Assembly: GCF_000421145.1 (NCBI RefSeq)
Contig: NZ_ATWH01000003.1
Span: 1-64,000 of the forward strand
Reading direction: 5' to 3'
Source: Glaciibacter superstes DSM 21135
GTDB taxonomy: Bacteria; Actinomycetota; Actinomycetes; Actinomycetales; Microbacteriaceae
Length of the DNA: 64,000 nucleotides
In this document: positions 28,407 through 39,440 of the stretch, piece after piece
How the letters are laid out: each line of letters opens with the position of its first letter
Position numbering within the stretch: the first letter of the stretch is position 1
Made by a program: the position numbers and the translations under genes
The notes under the pieces: generated by a model
Seen by the model: the letters and a program-made list of their open reading frames with translations, nothing else
The model's database searches: none
What the model was told of the DNA's origin: nothing

Positions 28407-30205
28407 TTCTCGCCCTCCGTGCTGCCACCGAGACCTGTGCTGCCACCGAGATCAGCACTGCCACCAGCACCAGCGCTGCCCTCGAGATCGCCGGCCAGGT
28501 TCTGCGCCGCCTCTGAAACCGCCTCAGAAACCGACTCGCCGTCTGCAGCCGAACCGAGGTAGGCCTCGAGCACCTGGGCGTCACGCGCGATATCAGCCGG
28601 TATGCCGGATGCGATCACCTCGCCGAAGTTCAGCACCGTGATCCGGTCGCAGGTCTCCAGCATCATCCGTACGTTGTGCTCGATGACCAGCACGGCGATG
28701 CCATCGCCCGCGAGCGAGACGATGAGGTCGGAGAGCGTGCGCGCTTCGACGTGATTCATGCCGGCCGCAGGCTCGTCGAGAACGAGCAAAGTTGGATGCG
28801 ACGCCAGGGCGCGAGCAATCTCCAAACGACGCTGATCACCGTACGACAGGTCGCCTGCCGCGTTGGCCGCTTTGTCGCCGAGCCCGACACGCACCAGCTG
28901 GGCAGAGGCCATCGCAACGGACTCTCGCTCCCATCGCCTGGCTGACGGAAGAAAGAGCAGTCGTCGCAGGAGCGTGTCGTGGCCGATGCGGTACCCACCG
29001 ACGAGCACGTTCTCCAGGGCGGAGAGCCGGTTGAACAGCTTGATCTGCTGGAAGGTTCGCGCGACACCGTTCTGGGCAAGGCGGTGTGCCTTCGTGCGAG
29101 CAGTCAGTGGCGTTCCCAGCACCGTACCCGTGCCGCTCGTGGGGGCAGTGAGCCCGGTCACCATATTCACCAGCGTGGTCTTTCCCGCACCGTTCGGCCC
29201 GATCAGGCCCACGATCTCTCCCGCGCCGACACTCAGGTCTACGCCTTGCACCGCGTGCACGCCGCCATACGACTTCGACAGCCCACGGATGCCGACAACC
29301 TCAGTTCCCCGTGGCGGCAAGGGCGGCAGGGTCGGGAGCGCGGCCGGGTCGGTGATGAGCTTCTTCGCCGACTTCCGCCTCGGGATGAGCCCAGAGAGAC
29401 CGCCGGGCAGGAACAGGATCACCACGAGCAGCAGGATGCCGGAGATGGTCGGCCGGATCCACCCGGCGTCGATGCCGAGAGAACGCTGCACCTCGGGGAT
29501 CACCGACAGGAAGATCGACCCGAAGATCGGGCCGACGAACAGGTTCACGCCACCGACGACCGCGGTCACCAGCCCATCGACGGCCGCGGTGAATGAGAAC
29601 TCGTTCGGGTCGGCGAAGCGGGAGAAGTAGGCGAGCAGCACCCCGTAGAGTCCGGCGACCGCACCGGCGATGACAAAGGAGGTCATGCGGTACTTGGCGA
29701 CATCGATGCCCATGGTGCGGGCAGCGAGTTCGTCTTCGCGGATGGCATCGAGTGCGCGGCCGAGCCTCGAGCCCGACAGGCGCCAGAACCAGAACGCCAC
29801 GATGGCGAGGGCGATCAATGCGATCTCTGGGCCGACCAGCTTGGGGAAGCTCATCCCCTGCGCCCCGTTGGTCCAGGACTGGTTGATCAGGAAGATCCGC
29901 ACCATTTCCGCGAACGCGAGTGTGGCGATGGCGAGGAACACCCCGCGGAGCCGAATGACCGGCAGACCGAGAATGAACGCCGCGAGCATGCCGACACACA
30001 TGCCGAACACGACTCCGACCAGAAGGGGCGGGATGAACCCGAACAGGGGCTCCTCCGGGACCACGAGGGCCGAGGTGAATGCAGCCAGTGAGGCCAGGCC
30101 GAGCTGGGCGAGGCTCAGTTGCCCGGCCAGCACGACCGCATAGAAGCTGTACGCCAGAATCGCCGTCAGCGCGACCAGGGTGATGAGGGCTGAGTATTCG
30201 AACAC
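28403..30205 (-). CDS. fused Liv-type ABC permease and ATPase (LivM-LivG)
   Basis: A 600-residue natural fusion. Residues 1-275 are a LivM permease with about eight helices and the coupling-type segment LGRALDAIREDELAARTMGI. A proline-rich linker (PTLPPLPPRG) at about 290-300 leads to a LivG ATPase: Walker A GPNGAGKTT at 336-344, DLSYGDQRRLEIARAL, LLVLDEPAAGMN. The C-terminal 45 residues are Gly/Ser/Ala-rich repeats. It forms half of a branched-chain-amino-acid-like or amide importer. The four-base ATGA overlap with livF and two-base gap to livH show one operon. A permease fused to its ATPase in this order is known for the family but uncommon. Confidence 0.94.
28419..28490. repeat. 18-bp tandem repeat, four units, at the end of livM-livG
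   Basis: Four 18-bp units encode the GGSTGL/GGSADL-type tail just before the stop, 14 bases from the 15-bp repeat array of livF. Confidence 0.85.
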
Positions 30206-30207
30206 GT

Positions 30208-31083
30208 CTAGACCTCCCGCACCTTCCGGGCACCGAACAGCCCTTGTGGGCGCAGGATCAGGATCAGGAAGAGCAGGCCGAATGCCACCATGTCCCGCCA
30301 GGAACTGCCGACGGTGTTGACCGCGTAGACCTCGGCGAGGCCAAGGATCAGCCCGCCGATGAGGGCGCCTGGCAATGACCCCATGCCACCGACAATGATC
30401 ACGGCGAGCGCCTTCAGCTCAACGGCGTGCCCCATGCCGAGTTGGGCCGCGTTCACGTTGAGCGTGAACAGCACGCCGGCAACCGCACCGAGCGCGGAAG
30501 AGATGGCGAAGGTGGTGCTGCTGATCCGCCCGACATTCAGACCGAGAACGGATGCCGCATGCGGGTTCTCTGCGATGGTGCGCATCCCCCGCCCCAGCTT
30601 CGATTTCGCAACCAGCCAGGTCAGCACCACCATCAATCCAACGCTGATCACCAGGATGATCACCTGCAACAGCGACACCGTCGCTCCAAGCAATTCGAAC
30701 CGCGCGCTCGGGAACGCGTCTGGTGGGAACCGCCTGGTGTCCGCGCCGTACAGAGCCTGCAGCACGGAGAGGATGATGGCGCCGAACGCGATCGACGAGA
30801 TCAGTCCGGCGAAGTGGGCGTCGTGCCGCCCGCCGAGCGGCCGGAAGGCGATCCGTTCGATCAGGATCCCGAGAACCGCACCCACGATCAGTACCAGCGG
30901 TATGGCCAGCCAGATCGAGATTCCGAACCTGGTGACCAGTTCAATCCCAACTAATGCACCCGCGGAGAACACGGCGGCGTGGGCAAGGTTCAACTGGTCG
31001 AGGATGCCGAATACCAGCGTGAAACCGATGGCGAACAGCGCGTAGATCGAGCCGAGGAAGATCCCGTCCATGAACAGTTGCAT
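30208..31083 (-). CDS. Liv-type ABC transporter permease (LivH-like)
   Basis: A 291-residue membrane protein with about eight helices. It begins MQLFMDGIFLGSIYALFAIG and contains FGILDQLNLAHA, the coupling segment GRGMRTIAENPHAASVLGLN and IVGGMGSLPGALIGG, all LivH signatures. It pairs with the LivM half of the fusion protein. The ATG at 31083 is chosen because the additional 20 codons upstream are hydrophilic and unlike the family. It follows the binding-protein gene by 88 bases. Confidence 0.94.
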   Translation of the reverse strand: MQLFMDGIFLGSIYALFAIGFTLVFGILDQLNLAHAAVFSAGALVGIELVTRFGISIWLAIPLVLIVGAVLGILIERIAFRPLGGRHDAHFAGLISSIAFGAIILSVLQALYGADTRRFPPDAFPSARFELLGATVSLLQVIILVISVGLMVVLTWLVAKSKLGRGMRTIAENPHAASVLGLNVGRISSTTFAISSALGAVAGVLFTLNVNAAQLGMGHAVELKALAVIIVGGMGSLPGALIGGLILGLAEVYAVNTVGSSWRDMVAFGLLFLILILRPQGLFGARKVREV

Positions 31084-31171
31084 AGTGTCGTCTCTGAGAT
31101 TGTGGCATCCGGTGTAGGAGCCGGTGCTGCACACTCGCAGCACCGGCTGGGCATGAAACGGGCCCTGCCGC

Positions 31172-32350
31172 CTACTTCAGGATAGTGAACTTGCCGTTCT
31201 CGACGACCTGCACCAGAGCCTCGTGCACGGCATCGCGGTTCTCGTCGATGGAGATTTCGCCGAGGACAGTCGGCAGGTCGGAGATTCCACTGAGGTTCTC
31301 CTTGATGTCGTCGCGTTCACCGGAGCAGCCGGCACGGACTGCCGAGTCGATGACCTGCATTCCGGCGTACGCCTGTGCGGCGAACTGGTCTGGTGCTGCG
31401 TCGTACTTGGCGGTATACGCGTCGATGAAGGTGACGTTCTGCTCGTTCTCGGAAGCCGAGTTCCAGGCCGCACCGACGATTACACCCTCTGATGCGTCTC
31501 CTGCACCGCTGATCAGGGCGGGCGAGTTGAACCCGTTTCCGCCGATGATCGGCGTTTCGATACCGATCTCACGGGCCTGGCTCACCAGCGGCACCGCGGC
31601 CTCGACCAGCCCGGAGACGACGATCGCATCCGCATCCGCGCCCTTGACCTTGTCGAGCAGTGCGTGGAAGTCAGTGTCCGACTTGGAGAAGGTGAGGGTG
31701 TCGACGACCTCAACGCCCTCATCATCGAGCGCGGCGGCGAAGGCCTGGTATCCCGACTCCGTGAAAGCGTCGTCGTTGCTGTACATCACGACGACCTTCT
31801 TCAAGCCGAGGCTTTCGGTGGCCGCCTTGACGGTCTGTGGGATGACAGCCTCCTCGGTGAGCGAGTCACGGAAGATGTAGTCGCCGATCTCCGTGATGCC
31901 CTCTGCGGTGTTCGAGACACCGAGCACCGGCGTCTTGCCGTCCTGTGCGACCGGGTTTGTCTGCTTGGCGGTGTTGGAGAGGGTCGGGCCGACGATGATG
32001 CTGGCCCCGTCATTGACAAACCCTTCGAAGACCTGGATGGCCTGCTTCGGATCGGTCTGGTCGTCTTCGACCGTGAGCTTGTACGTCACTCCACCGACCT
32101 CGTTCAGATCGGCGACGGCAAGCTCCAGTGCATTTTTCTGGCCTGCGCCGTACTGGGCTGCCGCCCCGGTGAGGCTGAATGCCGCGGCAATGGGGACCTC
32201 GGTGTCGATGGTGCAGTCCGCTCCAGTGCCGGTACCGGTGAGGCCACCCTCTGCGGTGTCGTCACCCGATCCGGATCCCGCGCTGCAGCCGCTCATCGCG
32301 AGCATCAATGCGGATGCGCAGACAACAGTAGAGAGTAGTTTTCGTCTCAT
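31172..32350 (-). CDS. Liv-type ABC transporter substrate-binding lipoprotein
   Basis: A 392-residue type I periplasmic binding protein with a lipoprotein signal: MRRKLLSTVV, a hydrophobic stretch and the lipobox AMSGC. The fold is seen in PIAAAFSLTGAAAQYG, DDQTDPKQAIQVFEGFVND, GPTLSNTAKQTNPVAQ and YSNDDAFTESGYQAF. The family binds branched-chain amino acids, amides, urea or aromatic acids, and no residue I can see fixes the ligand. AGGAGG precedes the ATG at 32350 by six bases. It is the first gene of the liv operon. The nearby formamidase makes short amides a possible ligand (inference). Confidence 0.92.
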   Translation of the reverse strand: MRRKLLSTVVCASALMLAMSGCSAGSGSGDDTAEGGLTGTGTGADCTIDTEVPIAAAFSLTGAAAQYGAGQKNALELAVADLNEVGGVTYKLTVEDDQTDPKQAIQVFEGFVNDGASIIVGPTLSNTAKQTNPVAQDGKTPVLGVSNTAEGITEIGDYIFRDSLTEEAVIPQTVKAATESLGLKKVVVMYSNDDAFTESGYQAFAAALDDEGVEVVDTLTFSKSDTDFHALLDKVKGADADAIVVSGLVEAAVPLVSQAREIGIETPIIGGNGFNSPALISGAGDASEGVIVGAAWNSASENEQNVTFIDAYTAKYDAAPDQFAAQAYAGMQVIDSAVRAGCSGERDDIKENLSGISDLPTVLGEISIDENRDAVHEALVQVVENGKFTILK

Positions 32351-32549
32351 GGGGACCTCCTGGACCGGTGCGAAGATCGCCGCACAGGATCGGTTGCGCC
32401 GGAAGCGCGCCGAATTGCTGACCACTGTTTGCTGATCAGTGTTTGCTGAACACTGTGCGGGAATGGCGCAAAGTTATCACACGGCACTCGTCTGGGGGTC
32501 ACCGACAAGCTGATCGATATCGATCCGGTATGCGCGGGCCAACCCGACT

Positions 32550-33032
32550 TCAGCGGCCGGGGTCGTCGATCACGGATGCTGCGGAATGCGCCATCAGCGC
32601 GAGCACGGCCGCAGCGTAGGCATCCGCTGGCTCCCCTGCGGTGAACTCCGATGCGTCAATCTCCGATGCGACGAAGGGGGCGGTCGAACCACCGAATTCG
32701 CACTCAACGCTGTACTGACCGTCACCTGCCGTGGTCAGCGACCGGAACGCATCCCCCAGCAACGTGCGCAGTTGCTCCTCGCGCGGCAGCCAGAGGGCGT
32801 CTTCCAACGCCAGCGAGTCCAGCGCCCATTCGGTCGTCCCGTTGAACCCGAGGATGGTACCGGTATCGAACTCATGGGGCTCAATGGTCATGTCACTGAC
32901 CGTGAACACATCGCTATCGAACCCTGGACGCTCTATCCGAAAGGCGTCTCCGGAGGCCGGTTGCCAGCGCAGGCCGGCCTCCTGGAGAGCTCTCGCGCGA
33001 TCGGTGGAGATCACTGTCGGCTCAGCTGACAC
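32550..33032 (-). CDS. conserved hypothetical protein
   Basis: A 160-residue soluble protein. It resembles short actinobacterial proteins with the core DVFTVSDMTIEPHEF and GFNGTTEWALDSLALEDALWLPREEQLRTLLG. Homologues carry vague or doubtful names, so I give no function. No signal peptide or membrane helix is seen. It overlaps the 3' end of the FKBP gene by 11 bases on the same strand and is probably translated with it. Confidence 0.75.
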   Translation of the reverse strand: MSAEPTVISTDRARALQEAGLRWQPASGDAFRIERPGFDSDVFTVSDMTIEPHEFDTGTILGFNGTTEWALDSLALEDALWLPREEQLRTLLGDAFRSLTTAGDGQYSVECEFGGSTAPFVASEIDASEFTAGEPADAYAAAVLALMAHSAASVIDDPGR

Positions 33033-33393
33033 CGAGCAGGTCGATAACGAAGATCAGGGTCTTGCCGGAGAGGCGGTGGCCGCCACCGGCCGGTCCGTAC
33101 GCCAGGTGCGGCGGCACCGTCAGTTTGCGACGGCCGCCGACCTTCATGCCGGGGATGCCCTGCTGCCAGCCCGCAATAAGCGAGCCGAGCGGGAAGTTGA
33201 TCGACTGGCCACGGTTCCACGACGAGTCGAACTCTTCACCTGAGTCGTATTCAACCCCGAGGTAGTGCACGTCGACGGTGGCACCTGGTGTCGCTTCCGC
33301 TCCTTCGCCGACGACGATGTCTTCAACCTCGAGCGCCTCGGGCGCCGGGCCCTCAGGGAAGTCGAGTTCTGGCTTTGCATTCAGATCAGTCAT
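33022..33393 (-). CDS. FKBP-type peptidyl-prolyl cis-trans isomerase
   Basis: A 123-residue single-domain FKBP. It has VDVHYLGVEYDSGEEFDSSW, PLGSLIAGWQQGIPGMKVGG and LTVPPHLAYGP, with the conserved Tyr, Asp, Trp and Phe-lined pocket and the C-terminal LIFVIDLLGV strand. It has no signal peptide, so it is cytoplasmic and assists proline isomerisation during folding. It overlaps the following hypothetical gene by 11 bases. A TTTGAT six bases before the ATG may be a weak leaderless -10. Confidence 0.95.
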   Translation of the reverse strand: MTDLNAKPELDFPEGPAPEALEVEDIVVGEGAEATPGATVDVHYLGVEYDSGEEFDSSWNRGQSINFPLGSLIAGWQQGIPGMKVGGRRKLTVPPHLAYGPAGGGHRLSGKTLIFVIDLLGVS

Positions 33394-33627
33394 GCGTCCA
33401 TCAAAGCGGATCGGAAGCCGGAACGCACAGTTCGAGATTCCTCCTTGCGCGAACAGTGCACGCGGCGCATGCTGTTACCAGAGCAGAACTCGTCAGACCA
33501 AACTCGTCGCTCCGGGAGAGTCGTAGGCAGTGCCACACCACCGGGCGGCGGGTTTTTTTGTGCCCGCACAAGACCCGGCAACCGGTCAGCACAGCGTCGA
33601 CTCACCACCGCACAACTCACCACTGCA

Positions 33628-34836
33628 TCAACCCACCACCGCGGCACGGTCGGCCATCAGCCGAGCCAGGAGCTGCGATTCATCGGCGCGGTCGACGTGA
33701 CCGGCCGAGCCGTTCAACATCCGTTGACGTGCGAACGCCAGCCGCGTGGCATCCGCGATGAACCGGCGCATCGCCGTCTTCTTCTCCCTGGACTGGGCGG
33801 ATGCCCACGCCCTGGCCTGGCGCCGCCCACCCGGTGTCGCGAGCATGCCGACCTCTGCCGGGGTGAACCAGCCTGCCGCCGCATACTCACCAAGCCTGGC
33901 CGCCGTCACGCGTGCCTCCTGCCTGCGCAGCATCGTGACCACAACGATGGCACCCACGAACAGCGGAATCTGTACCACCAGGTAGTAGACGATGAGCGTC
34001 GCATCAGCGGCGAACATCGAAAAGGCACCGTTCCACAACGCGTGCAGCAGAACGGCGGGAACGAGTCCGGCCAGGAAGTAACCGACCGCTCCGAACGCGC
34101 CGGTACGTCTCGCCGCCAGCCCGAGGGCGATCCCGATGCAGGTGGTAAACATGACGTGCGCGAACGGCGAGAACACGCCACGCACCAGGAAGGTCAGGCC
34201 GAGGGTCTCAAAGCCGCCCTCGATCATTGCCACACCGAAATACTGGATGTTCTCTGTGAATGCGAACCCTGCGGCGATCGTCGCTGCGTAGACAACGCCG
34301 TCAACCGGTCCGTCGAAGTGCCTGCGTATCGCCCAGAACAGCACAAGGATGCCAAAGCCCTTCGCGCCTTCCTCGACGAGCGGCGCCTGTACGACCGCCG
34401 CGAGCAGGTCGTTGCCGGTGAAGGCTCCGCCACTCGCTGCAATCGTGAGCTGCACGCCGAGGTCGAAGATGAGCGCCGTGGCAACCGAAACGCCGGCGCC
34501 CCAGAGGAAAGCGAACCAGAGCGCGGGGCGCGGCTCAGGGTCCCAGCGGTCGATCCAGCGAACGGCCAGCAGTACAGCGGTAAGCGGGATGAGAGCGAGG
34601 AAGAGGCAGAACAGCAAGCCTCCGGCACCGAGGAAGGTGGCGAGGTAGACCAGCACAAGCAACAGCGCCAGGCTCCCGACGATGATGCCGACGATCGCGA
34701 TTACCACCGCACCACCACTCGGCCGGCGCACCTGTTCGGTCCAGACCGGAGACACCGGGCGAGAGACCGGCTGGGGCTGCTGTGACTCGGGCTGCTGTGA
34801 CTGGGGCTGCTGTGGCGAACCGTGTTCGATCGTCAT
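33628..34836 (-). CDS. PrsW-family intramembrane metalloprotease
   Basis: A 402-residue membrane protein with a glutamine/proline-rich cytoplasmic start, about nine helices and the four PrsW motifs: APLVEEGAKG (catalytic glutamates), GFAFTENIQYF, SPFAHVMFTT and HALWNG (zinc histidines). PrsW cleaves anti-sigma factors in Bacillus; here no sigma or anti-sigma gene is adjacent, so the substrate is unknown. A hydrophilic C-terminal tail of about 100 residues follows the protease core. The ATG at 34836 is preferred because TATCCT ends seven bases upstream; a TTG at 34842 is also in frame. Confidence 0.9.
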   Translation of the reverse strand: MTIEHGSPQQPQSQQPESQQPQPVSRPVSPVWTEQVRRPSGGAVVIAIVGIIVGSLALLLVLVYLATFLGAGGLLFCLFLALIPLTAVLLAVRWIDRWDPEPRPALWFAFLWGAGVSVATALIFDLGVQLTIAASGGAFTGNDLLAAVVQAPLVEEGAKGFGILVLFWAIRRHFDGPVDGVVYAATIAAGFAFTENIQYFGVAMIEGGFETLGLTFLVRGVFSPFAHVMFTTCIGIALGLAARRTGAFGAVGYFLAGLVPAVLLHALWNGAFSMFAADATLIVYYLVVQIPLFVGAIVVVTMLRRQEARVTAARLGEYAAAGWFTPAEVGMLATPGGRRQARAWASAQSREKKTAMRRFIADATRLAFARQRMLNGSAGHVDRADESQLLARLMADRAAVVG

Positions 34837-34843
34837 GACCAAC

Positions 34844-34849
34844 AGGATA
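34844..34849 (-). promoter_or_regulatory. -10 element, leaderless start of the PrsW gene
   Basis: TATCCT, seven bases before the ATG at 34836, in the 17-base gap after the flavoprotein stop. It implies an internal promoter. Confidence 0.45.
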
Positions 34850-34853
34850 AGCG

Positions 34854-36248
34854 TCAGGACGCGAACATCGTGCCCGGTCCGAGTATGCCCTTCGGATCGA
34901 AGACCGCTTTCAGCCTGCGCTGCAGGTCAAAACCGGTGTCGCCCAGTTCCTCGGCAAGCCAGCGCTGCTTCAGAACACCGACTCCATGTTCTCCGGTGAG
35001 GGTGCCGCCGAGCTCGAGTGCGGCGTGGAAGAGTTCGTTCGCTGCCGCCCACACCGCCTCCGGCACGATCGGATCGTCCACCGCTCGATGAGGGTCGGCC
35101 TTGATGACAAAGTTGGGGTGCAGATTGCCGTCGCCGGCGTGCGCGACCGTCGGGATGACGATGCCAGTGCGTTCGCTGATACCGGAGATGATCTCGAACA
35201 TCTCCGCCATTCGCGAGCGCGGCACGCAGACATCCTCGATCAGCACCTCGCCGTGTGCGGTGAGAGCCGGGTGAAACGCGCGGCGGATCGCAAGGAGGCT
35301 CTCCCCCGATGCCGCGTCGTCAGACAGTTCGACGATGCCTCCGGCGGCACGAAGCACCTCTGCTGCTCGCTCGGCGTGCACCAGTGCCGCGTCACCGTCC
35401 AGTTGCACAAGGAGGAACGCACCCTGTGTCAGTGGCAGCGTCGACGACGCTTCTGGTCCGAGATAGTCCGCGATGATCGCGACGGAGACCGCGTCGATGA
35501 GCTCCATGACGGCGGGACGCAGCCGACCGGCGGTCACCGCAGCGGATGCTGCCGCGGCCGCCGCGATATCCGGGAACACCGCCCCGACGGTGACTGTGTC
35601 GCCCGTCGGTAGTGCGAGCGTGCGCACGGTGGCCTCGACGATGACGCCGAGCGTGCCCTCTGAGCCGGTGAGCAGCGCGGTGAGATCGTAACCGGTGACA
35701 CCCTTCACCGTGCGGTGCCCGGTCTTGAGGATGCTTCCGTCTGCAAGGACCACGGTGAGCGCAAGCACGGCCTCGCGGGTCACTCCGTACTTCGCGCACA
35801 GGAGCCCGCCGGCGTTGGTGGCGATGTTTCCGCCCACCGTTGAGATTGCCTTGCTGGCCGGATCCGGGGCGAACCAGAGCCCGTGCTCCGCAAGCGCATC
35901 ATTCAGGTCTTGGTTGATCACGCCCGGCTCAACGACCGCCAATTCGTCTTCTGGCCGAATCTCTAGGATGCGGTTCATGCCTGCAACGCTCAGGACAATC
36001 GAGCCGTCGCTGCCACACGCTCCCCCGGCGACTCCTGTTCCCGCACCGCGGGTCACGACCGGCACCCCGAACTCGCTCGCAATGCGCAGCGTGGCCTGCA
36101 CGTCGGCAACGCCCCTCGCGCGAACGATGGCGAGCGGCGTGCCATCGGCCACCCATCCCGATCGGTCAACCCTGCTGGCCGCCAATTCGTCTGGGTCGAC
36201 GCTGACGGCGGGTCCGAGTTCGGCGTGGAGACGGTTCAATGCGTTCAT
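34854..36248 (-). CDS. FAD-linked oxidase, GlcD/D-lactate dehydrogenase-like
   Basis: A 464-residue flavoprotein. The PCMH FAD domain contains VVTRGAGTGVAGG, NIATNAGGLLCAKYG and HRTVKGVTGYDLTALLTGSE. The C-terminal domain has HAGDGNLHPNF and TGEHGVGVLK with metal/flavin-contacting histidines. Family members oxidise glycolate, D-lactate or D-2-hydroxyglutarate and pass electrons to the respiratory chain. The neighbouring glutamate dehydrogenase, which makes 2-oxoglutarate, makes D-2-hydroxyglutarate a candidate substrate (inference). It starts 17 bases after the gdhA stop on the same strand. Confidence 0.9.
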   Translation of the reverse strand: MNALNRLHAELGPAVSVDPDELAASRVDRSGWVADGTPLAIVRARGVADVQATLRIASEFGVPVVTRGAGTGVAGGACGSDGSIVLSVAGMNRILEIRPEDELAVVEPGVINQDLNDALAEHGLWFAPDPASKAISTVGGNIATNAGGLLCAKYGVTREAVLALTVVLADGSILKTGHRTVKGVTGYDLTALLTGSEGTLGVIVEATVRTLALPTGDTVTVGAVFPDIAAAAAASAAVTAGRLRPAVMELIDAVSVAIIADYLGPEASSTLPLTQGAFLLVQLDGDAALVHAERAAEVLRAAGGIVELSDDAASGESLLAIRRAFHPALTAHGEVLIEDVCVPRSRMAEMFEIISGISERTGIVIPTVAHAGDGNLHPNFVIKADPHRAVDDPIVPEAVWAAANELFHAALELGGTLTGEHGVGVLKQRWLAEELGDTGFDLQRRLKAVFDPKGILGPGTMFAS

Positions 36249-36265
36249 GGGTCCATTCCCGCGGT

Positions 36266-37690
<1,425 letters not shown>

Positions 37691-37726
37691 CTATCTCCCG
37701 AGGCGTCCACATGACAGGCTGAGGTC

Positions 37727-39373
37727 ATGAAAGCGCGACAGAATCCCCAGACGCTCCGTCGTGGAAGCGACGACCCCGTCTTCGCACAGCGCTATCTCGC
37801 CGTCTCATCCCGCGATGCCCGCTTCGACGGCCAGTTCATCACCGGGGTGCATTCGACCGGGATCTACTGCCGACCCAGCTGTCCGGCGCTCACCCCGAAA
37901 CCCGACAACGTCTCGTTCTACCTCACAGCTGCAGCGGCACATGAAGCGGGGCTGCGGGCCTGCAAGCGCTGTCTTCCCGACGCCGTCCCAGGGTCGCCGG
38001 AGTGGGACATCCGTGACGACATCGTCGGCCGTGCCATGCGGTTGATCGCAGACGGGACGGTGGAACGAGTCGGTGTGGTCGGTCTCGCAAGCCGGTTGGG
38101 CTACACGCCACGGCACCTCACCCGCATCCTCGTCGCAGAACTGGGTGCCGGCCCGCTGGCCCTGGCCAGGGCACACCGGGCCCAGTCGGCCCGGACACTA
38201 CTGATCGGAACGGACCTGCCAGTGGCCGACATCGCCTTCGCCGCGGGCTTCGGGAGCGTTCGGCAGTTCAATGACACGATTGCCCTGGTCTACGAACGCA
38301 CTCCGTCCCAGTTGCGACGCGCTCGCTCAAGCGACCCCGCGGACAGGTCGGGAAGCGCTGGCGAGACGGGCAGATCGGCGACCAGCACCCCACCGGGTGT
38401 CGCAGGCCCCCAGGCAGCCGCATACGACGCTACGGGTGCGGGTGTGGGGACCGGCATCACCCTGCAGCTTCCGGCGCGTGCGCCTTTCGACGGGGCAGGT
38501 GTGCTGCGTTTCCTCACGACGCGCGCGATCGTCGGCGTCGAGACGGGAACGGCGACACGATACTCGCGAACACTGCGACTGCCGAACGGGGTCGCCGTGA
38601 TCGACGTGAGCCTCGCGGGCACAATGGATGTCCCTTCCGTGCTCTGCACGGTGCGGCTGAGCGATCTCGGCGACCTTGCGCCGCTCGTGAGCAGGGTGCG
38701 CAGGCTGCTTGACCTCGACGCCGATGCGGCCGCGATCTCGCTCGCCCTCGGCGGCGACCCGCACCTGGCCGACTCTGTCGGCGCGAACCCCGGCATGCGC
38801 GTGCCGGGGAGCCTCGATGCGCACGAGACCCTGTTCCGGGCACTCATCGGCCAGCAAGTGTCTGTTGCGGCAGCACGCACGGCACTCGGACGCCTGGCGG
38901 CCGCTCTCGGCGATCCGCTGCTAGGAAGTCCGGTCACAGGAAGCACCGGAACGGATGCGCTGACTCTCCTGTTCCCCACCGCGGAACGCATCGCGGCCCA
39001 CGGCAGGGACGTATTGCGGGGCCCGTCGGCCAGGATCAACGCCATCGTCGGGGCTGCGGAAGCACTGGCCACCGGGGCACTTGTCCTCGACGTCGGAGAA
39101 TCGAGGGCGGAGCTGGAGGCGAAGCTCACCGCACTGCCGGGGATCGGACCGTGGACGGCCGGCTACGTCGCCATGCGCGTACTCGGCAGCCCCGACATTC
39201 TGCTCACCAGTGACCTCGCGCTCCGCCAGGGTGCCGGCAGGCTCGGGCTGCCCTCTGACGCAAAACTCCTGGCGGCCAGGGGAAGCGGCTGGGCTCCGTG
39301 GCGCAGCTATGCCGGGATGCACTTGTGGAGGGCGGCCGGCGCACCACGGCGCCCATCCATCGATTCCCTCTAA
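37727..39373 (+). CDS. Ada/AlkA-type DNA alkylation repair protein (bifunctional regulator and 3-methyladenine glycosylase)
   Basis: A 548-residue fusion. Residues 10-80 are an Ada zinc domain (GIYCRPSC and ACKRC, the four cysteines, the first being the methyl acceptor). Residues 95-190 are an AraC-type helix-turn-helix (VGLASRLGYTPRHLTRIL). From about 235 comes AlkA: its N-terminal domain, RALIGQQVSVAAARTALGRL, then the helix-hairpin-helix LPGIGPWTAGYVAMR and SDLALRQG with the catalytic aspartate. It removes alkylated bases and probably induces its own gene when methylated. The C-terminal O6-methylguanine methyltransferase domain of E. coli Ada is absent. Confidence 0.94.
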   Translation: MKARQNPQTLRRGSDDPVFAQRYLAVSSRDARFDGQFITGVHSTGIYCRPSCPALTPKPDNVSFYLTAAAAHEAGLRACKRCLPDAVPGSPEWDIRDDIVGRAMRLIADGTVERVGVVGLASRLGYTPRHLTRILVAELGAGPLALARAHRAQSARTLLIGTDLPVADIAFAAGFGSVRQFNDTIALVYERTPSQLRRARSSDPADRSGSAGETGRSATSTPPGVAGPQAAAYDATGAGVGTGITLQLPARAPFDGAGVLRFLTTRAIVGVETGTATRYSRTLRLPNGVAVIDVSLAGTMDVPSVLCTVRLSDLGDLAPLVSRVRRLLDLDADAAAISLALGGDPHLADSVGANPGMRVPGSLDAHETLFRALIGQQVSVAAARTALGRLAAALGDPLLGSPVTGSTGTDALTLLFPTAERIAAHGRDVLRGPSARINAIVGAAEALATGALVLDVGESRAELEAKLTALPGIGPWTAGYVAMRVLGSPDILLTSDLALRQGAGRLGLPSDAKLLAARGSGWAPWRSYAGMHLWRAAGAPRRPSIDSL

Positions 39374-39428
39374 GAGAATACGGCGCCGGTTGTGGCCGAT
39401 CGACAACCGATGGCAACCGCGCGCCGGA

Positions 39429-39434
39429 TAGCCT
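39429..39434 (+). promoter_or_regulatory. -10 element, leaderless start of the FAH-family gene
   Basis: TAGCCT followed by six bases and the GTG at 39441. Confidence 0.45.
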
Positions 39435-39440
39435 AGAGAG

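Noticed and set aside
33530..33560. GGGCGGCGGG followed by seven T, resembling an intrinsic terminator
   Set aside because: No plus-strand gene ends there, and the possible stem is short with a mismatch.
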